Source: Herbinix sp.
GTDB taxonomy: Bacteria; Bacillota; Clostridia; Lachnospirales; Lachnospiraceae
DNA length: 59,715 nucleotides
Assembly: GCA_029239235.1 (NCBI GenBank)
Contig: JAQZBD010000013.1
Span: 1-59,715, forward strand
Direction of reading: 5' to 3'
The position numbers and the translations under genes were made by a program. Every line of letters starts with the position of its first letter. Within the stretch, counting starts at the first letter, position 1. Below the pieces are notes generated by a model, which worked only from the letters and a program-made list of their open reading frames with translations, was not told the DNA's origin and did no database searches. Shown one piece after another: positions 54,191 through 59,715 of this stretch.

Positions 54191-54907
54191 TTGGCCATAA
54201 GACCTATTGATATAGCCCGAAAGCTTAATATTAGTACAAGCTCATTGAGACATTACGAAGAGTGGGGCATGATTCCCAAAGTCGAACGTTCTGCAAGCGG
54301 GTATAGAATTTACACGAATGAACATGTTGCTTATTTTGAATGTATCAGAGCTATGGCAGATGGTTTTGGAATTTGGATTGTTGGCGAAGTGTTGAAAAAA
54401 GTTATGGCAAAAGATGTCGATTCCGCATTTTGGCTCACCAATCAGGCTCAATCAAGCTTGCACAACGAAAAGATCATATCTGAAAAAACGATGCAGAATA
54501 TAAAGGAAGCAAGTGCTCCCCTCCTTAGTCAAAATGACGAGAGAGAATATTTAACCATAAATGAAATTAGCAAAGAAACAGGGATTCCAATTACAACAAT
54601 CAGACATTGGGAAAAAGTCGGACTTATTACAACCCCAAGAAATAAAGAAAACAAATACCGCCTATTTTATAAAAATCACATTCGTCAAATTCTTGTAATT
54701 CATGCTCTTAAAACATCAATGTATTCTTATACCTACTCTCTTGATGGTATTAAAAAAATAATACAAGAACTTGATTTCAATGATACTGAGAAACTTAGCA
54801 AAATTGCAAACGATTTTCAGAAACATTTAAATCAGATAAATCATCATCAAGTTCGGGGTGTACATCAGTTATATACTTTATGCAAGAAATTAAAGCTAGT
54901 AGATTAA
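54191..54907 (+). CDS. transcriptional regulator with two MerR-type HTH domains
   Basis: 238 residues from a TTG at 54191, which follows GGAGG; the ATG at 54083 would add 36 poorly conserved residues and cover the promoter. First HTH: IDIARKLNISTSSLRHYEEW...GYRIY; second at about 120-185: LTINEISKETGIPITTIRHWEKVGL...YRLFY. Same two-HTH layout as the protein at 10002-10736. Likely controls the divergent UvrA-like gene and itself; the middle helical part may bind a drug. Confidence 0.85.
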   Translation: MAIRPIDIARKLNISTSSLRHYEEWGMIPKVERSASGYRIYTNEHVAYFECIRAMADGFGIWIVGEVLKKVMAKDVDSAFWLTNQAQSSLHNEKIISEKTMQNIKEASAPLLSQNDEREYLTINEISKETGIPITTIRHWEKVGLITTPRNKENKYRLFYKNHIRQILVIHALKTSMYSYTYSLDGIKKIIQELDFNDTEKLSKIANDFQKHLNQINHHQVRGVHQLYTLCKKLKLVD

Positions 54908-54937
54908 TGGTGTTAGGTAAAAGCTAAATTAAACTAT

Positions 54938-55032
54938 AAAATCCTCTGCTGAATATTTTCAACAGAGGATTTATTGATCTCTCCTACTCCCTAATCACCA
55001 ACACTACGGCCTCACAATGTGGTGTGTGTCGA
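54938..55032 (-). repeat. dispersed repeat copy L with terminator
   Basis: The repeat at 54983-55032 reads on the minus strand FRHTPHCEAVVLVIRE followed by a stop, the copy that looks most like a protein C-terminus. The hairpin AAATCCTCTGCTG/CAACAGAGGATTT (one mismatch) is at 54938-54973. It lies 45 bp after the NRPS stop. Confidence 0.87.
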
Positions 55033-55077
55033 AAGAATACAAACTTATGCATTAATCCCCAATAATCAAAGGCGGCT

Positions 55078-58000
55078 CTATGGACAGTTAATGTGGCTCT
55101 GCTTTGCCGTGACGGTGGCTGTCATCTTGCCTTCATTGCTTGCCACTATCTGAGAGATGGATTCTGCTAGCTCTTTTGCATGACTTTTAATAAAGTAATG
55201 CCCTGCCTTTTCGAGCACTATTGGTGCGTTAACTGTTTCTGCATAATTCATCCATTTCTTATAGCTCTTATTATAACCACGTGTAAGACGATCTTCAGTC
55301 CCGATAATATTGTACACTGGAGCCTGTAATTTCTTCGGATTTAAACCTGCATAATCAGTATAAAAGTATTTACGCATTTGAACAACATCATGTCGAAAAC
55401 TAGCCATCAATGAAGCCAATTCTTCGACTTCCATTGGATAATCAAATCCACCCAATGACTTTAAGAATTTATGCACCTCTTCATCACTTTTGCTTTCATA
55501 AACATCAATTTTAGGCGTCACAAACACATTGCTCTTCACAGGCAACACTGCACCTATGCCAATACCAATAACAGGGTACTCATCTTCCTCAAGCAATCTT
55601 GCAATTTCAATCGTCAAGCCAACACCAACACAGTGTCCATAAAGAAGTACTGGTTTTCTTATCAACTTTTTAATTTCTTCAACACATTTCTTTGCAATAT
55701 TAAGGATTGTATCCAGCTCGCCTGGATCACTCGTATCGTGTCCTGGAAGATTTATCGCATAAAGGTCAGTCTTAATACCTCCTTTATCGATTTCCTCTGC
55801 CAAGGGTTTGTAGATAATCGAGCTACCACCACCGTATGGTACACATACAATAGCGGTGCCATTTTCATCCGCATTTGAGGTTGTCAGTTTATTCAATAGT
55901 GAGATTTCTCTTTCTGCTTCAAACACATGCTTCCAAAGTAATTCTATGGTTGGATATTGGAAAATATCTGCTAAAGAGATGATTCCGTTTAACTTTGATA
56001 CCGCATTCAGTGCCTTAAAAGAGTCGCCTCCTAAAGTGAAGAAATCATCCGCAATCCCAATCTTATCGTTTTTTAAAATTTCTTGCCACACAGCAAGAAT
56101 TTGTTCTTGTATTTCATTTTTGGGTGCTACATAAACTGTCCCTGTTTCTAAATTATGTGTAGGCTCTGGCAATGCTTTTCTATTAATTTTACCGTTAGCT
56201 GATAAAGGCAGGTTTTCTAAGTGAACAAAATAGGAAGGAATCATGTACTGCGGTAAATCCTGATATAAGTGTTCCTTCAACGATTGAATTGTCACCTCAT
56301 CTTCGCTAACGATGTACGCACATAGGTACTTATTGCCACCTTCATCGGCCAGGTCTACAACAACTGAGTCCTTGATTGACTTATGTTCTTTTAGTCTTCC
56401 CTCGATCTCTCCAAGCTCAATGCGATAACCTCTGATTTTTACTTGGAAATCAAGTCTTCCCAAATATTCAATATTGCCATCTTCATACCATCTAACGAGG
56501 TCACCCGTTCGGTACATTTTGCCATTTGGTTCATATGGATTATTAACAAATCTTTCTGCAGTCAATTCTGGTCTATTGATATACCCTCTTGCCAGTCCAT
56601 CTCCGCTGATACACAATTCTCCCGGGACGCCAATGGGCATTAAGTTTAAACTGTCGTCCGTGATATAAATTCTTGTATTGTCTATCGGTCTTCCAATCGG
56701 TACACTCTGTTTGTCATTCAACTGCCGACACTCATAGTAAGATACATCGACTGTCGCTTCCGTTGGACCGTACAAATTGATTAAAGCTGTTCCAAATTTG
56801 GATTCTATTAATGTGCTAAATAGATCTACCTGATTTTTTAATAAGGCTTCTCCGCTGGCAAAAACCTGATTTAGCGTTGATAAATCACACGACTTTTGGT
56901 TGTTTTTTACATACTCTAAAAATATACTCAACATCGATGGAACAAAGTGCATTGTCGTTATGCTGCGTTTTTCGATTGTTTTAACCAGTAACTCTGGATC
57001 CTTTTCGCCACCAGGCTCTAACATATGAACCGAAGCACCAACCATCGACCACCAGAATACTTCCCATAAAGATACATCAAATGTAAATGGCGTTTTTTGC
57101 AATATAACGTCGCCTTCTCCAATTGGGAATTTGCGTTGCATCCAATTCAATCGATTAACCAACGAACGGTGTTGAATCATTACTCCTTTAGGATTCCCAG
57201 TCGATCCAGAAGTATAAATAACGTATGCTAATGATGCAGCGTCTTGTTCTAAATCTAAATTGTGCTCATCACCCACGTAGAGGGATGACTGATCAATCAT
57301 CAGTGTATCGCCATCGAATTTTATACTGTCTGATAACCACGATTGTGTTAATAATATCGTGGCATTGCTATCTTCGAGCATAAACATAATTCTATCGATT
57401 GGATAGACTGGTTCAATCGGTAAATAAGCCCCCCCTGCTTTAACAATTGCCATGATTCCAACAATCATTTCTATAGATCTTTCGACCATTATTCCGACGA
57501 TTGTATCTGTTTTAACACCTTTAGACACCAATACGCGCGCCAATTGATTTGCTTTACGATTCAATTCAACGTAATTATATGACTGGTCTTCATATGTTAC
57601 CGCTATATGATGAGGCGTTTTCTCTACCTGCTCTTGAAACAGTTGGTGAATCGTCTTCCCCTTAGGATAATCTGCCTCAGTGTCATTAAAGACTTCAATA
57701 ATCTGTTTCTTTTCCGCAGCTGTTGCCAATTGAATATCAGACAACTTAACTTCGGTATTCTCTGTTATTTGATTTAAAATATGCTCATAATGAGCTGCAA
57801 ACCGCTGGATTGTTTTTTTATTAAAAATTTTAGTCGCATAAACAATTTCAATTTCAATGCATGCTTCTTTTTCTGTTACGAGCAATTCCATATCCACTTT
57901 CGACATATTGTATTCATACACATAAGGCTTAATAATAAGGCCCTCAATAGCTTGAGTGCTCATCGTCATGCTTAACATTGTAAACATAACATCGAAGAGT

Positions 58001-59715
58001 GGATTTCGACTCATATCTCGTTTTACATTGAGGTTCTTAACCAATTCTTCAAATGGATAATCTTGATTTTCATAAGCACCTAATGCATTCTTCTTCACTT
58101 GTGCAAGAAATTCTTTGAAAGTTTTTTCTTTGACAGGATGATTTCTCATGGCTAATGTATTCACAAAAATACCCATCACATCATTCAAGTCACCACTGTG
58201 TCTTCCTACAATTGGGCTGCCAATAATAATATCTTCTTGTCCGCTATATTTAGCTAACAGAACATTGTAAGCCGACAAAAGCATCATATACAAAGTTGCA
58301 TCCGTACTTTTACAAGTTGTTTTTAACCGTTGGGTCAATTTTTCATCGATTTTAAGGCTAAAACGACCCCCTTCATAACTCTTGGTAGCCGGCCTTGGCG
58401 AATCACCAATTAAGTTTAGAATGGGTATATCTCCTTTGAATTGATTGATCCAAAAGTTCTTTTGCTCATCTTTTGTTAATGTGTTATACAGCCACTCACT
58501 GTAATCCTTGTACTGAATCTTCACTGGCTCTAATTCTTTACCTTTGTATAACTGAGTAAACTCTTTAATAAGAATGCTGAGAGATATGCCATCTGAAACG
58601 ATGTGGTGCATATCAATAATCAGAATATGCTTATCGTTTGCAAGTTTGATAAGTCCAGCTCTAAATAATGTCTTCTCACTTAAGTCAAAGGGTTTAATAA
58701 AATCACGAATAAGACTATCTAAACTCTCCTCTGTAGAATTATAAAGCTGAAGTTCAAATACGCCATCCTTGTGAATATACTGGACCGGCTCACCATCCAC
58801 ACTCCCAAAAGACGTTCTAAGCGCTTCATGCCTTTTAATGAGTTGAACAAAAATTCCGTTGATTTTATCCGTGTCAATGACACCTTCTAAAACAAAGGTT
58901 CCAGGTAAGTTATAAGCAATGTTGTCTTTGTCTAATTCCTGCAATGTATATAATCTTCTCTGTGCTGGTGATGCAGCATAGTATTCTTTTTCAGTTGCAG
59001 GTTCAATTGCTAAATATTTCGTAGATTGAGTCTCTCGAATGAAATCTGCAATTTCAGCAACCGTAGGATTTTGGAAAATATCTACAACTGTTATATCTAC
59101 TTTTAATTTACTTTGAATTTTTCCACAAAGTGTTATTGCCCCCAGTGAATCGCCACCAAGCTCGAAGAAGTCATCATGAATTCCAATCTTGTCAATTTCC
59201 ATTATTTCAGAACAAATATCAGCGAGTACACCTTCTATCTCGTCTCTAGGTCCTTCATATGCGGTGCTTACCTCTGGCCTTTTATATCTCTGTTCTTGAA
59301 CTACTTCAATTTTATCAACATCATTTTCTAAAATTGTCTCTATGTCATTCCTGTCTTCAATCACTCTAACATCAACAAAATTATTTGATCTATTTCCAAT
59401 CTTTTTCATCAAATCATTTAGATGATAATCCTTTGTCCAATAATAATCTCTTTCAAAAGGATAAGTCGGCAAAGAGATGCGTTTTCTTGTATCACCACTA
59501 TATAATTCTGCCCATATAACCTCTACACCGATCACCCAAAGACGCCCTATTTTATCCAATAAATAAACATCATCAGCTATTTCTTCGTGAATATGTCTTG
59601 ACAGATTCACAACATGATGACCGTTACCTTTCATAGCATTACTTCTTGCGAAGGTACTTAAGGTTCTTCCAGGTCCAACTTCAACAAACACAGCTTGCTC
59701 ACTCTTCATCAATTC
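55078..59715 (-). CDS. hybrid PKS-NRPS, C-terminal part (AT end-ACP-C-A-PCP-TE), partial
   Basis: 1545 codons, open at the right edge. Begins in the end of a polyketide acyltransferase (VFVEVGPGRTLSTFAR, LPTYPFERDYYW). Then a carrier domain (FFELGGDSLGAITL, about residue 189), a condensation domain with MHHIVSDG (about 368), an adenylation domain (YTSGSTGNPKGVMI, NLYGPTEATVD, YRTGDLVRW), a PCP (FFTLGGDSFKALNAV) and a thioesterase. The ten specificity residues read D-V-W-H-F-S-L-V-D with the conserved Lys, the serine code known from EntF. The thioesterase nucleophile motif is YGHCVGVG, with Cys (about 1361) in place of Ser. It is therefore the terminal module that adds serine and releases the product. 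Confidence 0.92.
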   Translation of the reverse strand, partial: ELMKSEQAVFVEVGPGRTLSTFARSNAMKGNGHHVVNLSRHIHEEIADDVYLLDKIGRLWVIGVEVIWAELYSGDTRKRISLPTYPFERDYYWTKDYHLNDLMKKIGNRSNNFVDVRVIEDRNDIETILENDVDKIEVVQEQRYKRPEVSTAYEGPRDEIEGVLADICSEIMEIDKIGIHDDFFELGGDSLGAITLCGKIQSKLKVDITVVDIFQNPTVAEIADFIRETQSTKYLAIEPATEKEYYAASPAQRRLYTLQELDKDNIAYNLPGTFVLEGVIDTDKINGIFVQLIKRHEALRTSFGSVDGEPVQYIHKDGVFELQLYNSTEESLDSLIRDFIKPFDLSEKTLFRAGLIKLANDKHILIIDMHHIVSDGISLSILIKEFTQLYKGKELEPVKIQYKDYSEWLYNTLTKDEQKNFWINQFKGDIPILNLIGDSPRPATKSYEGGRFSLKIDEKLTQRLKTTCKSTDATLYMMLLSAYNVLLAKYSGQEDIIIGSPIVGRHSGDLNDVMGIFVNTLAMRNHPVKEKTFKEFLAQVKKNALGAYENQDYPFEELVKNLNVKRDMSRNPLFDVMFTMLSMTMSTQAIEGLIIKPYVYEYNMSKVDMELLVTEKEACIEIEIVYATKIFNKKTIQRFAAHYEHILNQITENTEVKLSDIQLATAAEKKQIIEVFNDTEADYPKGKTIHQLFQEQVEKTPHHIAVTYEDQSYNYVELNRKANQLARVLVSKGVKTDTIVGIMVERSIEMIVGIMAIVKAGGAYLPIEPVYPIDRIMFMLEDSNATILLTQSWLSDSIKFDGDTLMIDQSSLYVGDEHNLDLEQDAASLAYVIYTSGSTGNPKGVMIQHRSLVNRLNWMQRKFPIGEGDVILQKTPFTFDVSLWEVFWWSMVGASVHMLEPGGEKDPELLVKTIEKRSITTMHFVPSMLSIFLEYVKNNQKSCDLSTLNQVFASGEALLKNQVDLFSTLIESKFGTALINLYGPTEATVDVSYYECRQLNDKQSVPIGRPIDNTRIYITDDSLNLMPIGVPGELCISGDGLARGYINRPELTAERFVNNPYEPNGKMYRTGDLVRWYEDGNIEYLGRLDFQVKIRGYRIELGEIEGRLKEHKSIKDSVVVDLADEGGNKYLCAYIVSEDEVTIQSLKEHLYQDLPQYMIPSYFVHLENLPLSANGKINRKALPEPTHNLETGTVYVAPKNEIQEQILAVWQEILKNDKIGIADDFFTLGGDSFKALNAVSKLNGIISLADIFQYPTIELLWKHVFEAEREISLLNKLTTSNADENGTAIVCVPYGGGSSIIYKPLAEEIDKGGIKTDLYAINLPGHDTSDPGELDTILNIAKKCVEEIKKLIRKPVLLYGHCVGVGLTIEIARLLEEDEYPVIGIGIGAVLPVKSNVFVTPKIDVYESKSDEEVHKFLKSLGGFDYPMEVEELASLMASFRHDVVQMRKYFYTDYAGLNPKKLQAPVYNIIGTEDRLTRGYNKSYKKWMNYAETVNAPIVLEKAGHYFIKSHAKELAESISQIVASNEGKMTATVTAKQSHINCP

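Overview
The window reads as low-GC Firmicute DNA, most likely from a spore-forming clostridium. The pointers are A+T-rich intergenic DNA, strong AGGAGG ribosome binding sites, a PyrR-type pyr leader, a SpoIID remnant, BlaI/M56, PadR/DUF1048, DUF6273 and VanR/VanS families, and a PKS-NRPS gene. The genus cannot be fixed from sequence alone. I saw no rRNA or tRNA genes, no CRISPR array, and no integrase or conjugation genes.

Layout. 1-9.3 kb: end of an AAA ATPase, a flavodoxin, a PyrR-controlled uracil permease, an IS200-type insertion, a Tet(M)-like GTPase fused to a Rae1-like ribonuclease domain, and a BlaI/M56 operon. 9.3-35.6 kb: a string of small accessory units, mostly on the minus strand (DUF6273/MerR, DUF5946, CPBP protease, zinc-ribbon protein, nitroreductase, PEP-synthase/rifampin-phosphotransferase-like enzyme, CrtI-like oxidoreductase, radical SAM protein, a plus-strand PadR/DUF1048/ABC block, lipoproteins, ABC-F protein). 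Many gene fragments lie between them. 35.6-51.2 kb: a VanD-type glycopeptide-resistance cluster in the order vanR-vanS-vanY-vanH-ligase-vanX, followed by murF and a VanZ-family gene, with a sugar-ABC/HlyD/FtsX-like operon upstream. 51.7-54.9 kb: a UvrA-like ATPase and a divergent double-MerR regulator. 55.1 kb to the right edge: the end of a PKS-NRPS (AT end-ACP-C-A(Ser)-PCP-TE).

The most striking structure is a family of at least 12 diverged repeats of about 55 bp between 10.8 and 55.0 kb. They separate the accessory units, and most lie beside a terminator-like hairpin. On the minus strand most copies encode a variant of the tail EHTIHCEAVALVIRE followed by a stop. I read these as attachment-site scars derived from the 3' end of a target gene, possibly an RlmD/TrmA-type RNA methyltransferase. 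That would make the region an accretion hotspot for resistance and accessory cassettes. One copy cuts a DUF4256 gene exactly at the repeat edge.

A second layer is regulatory. TAAGA-type boxes repeated at about 11 bp occur upstream of vanR, vanY, vanH, the VanZ-family gene and the sugar-ABC/HlyD operon, which suggests a single VanR regulon. A MITE-like element sits between the vanR promoter and vanR.
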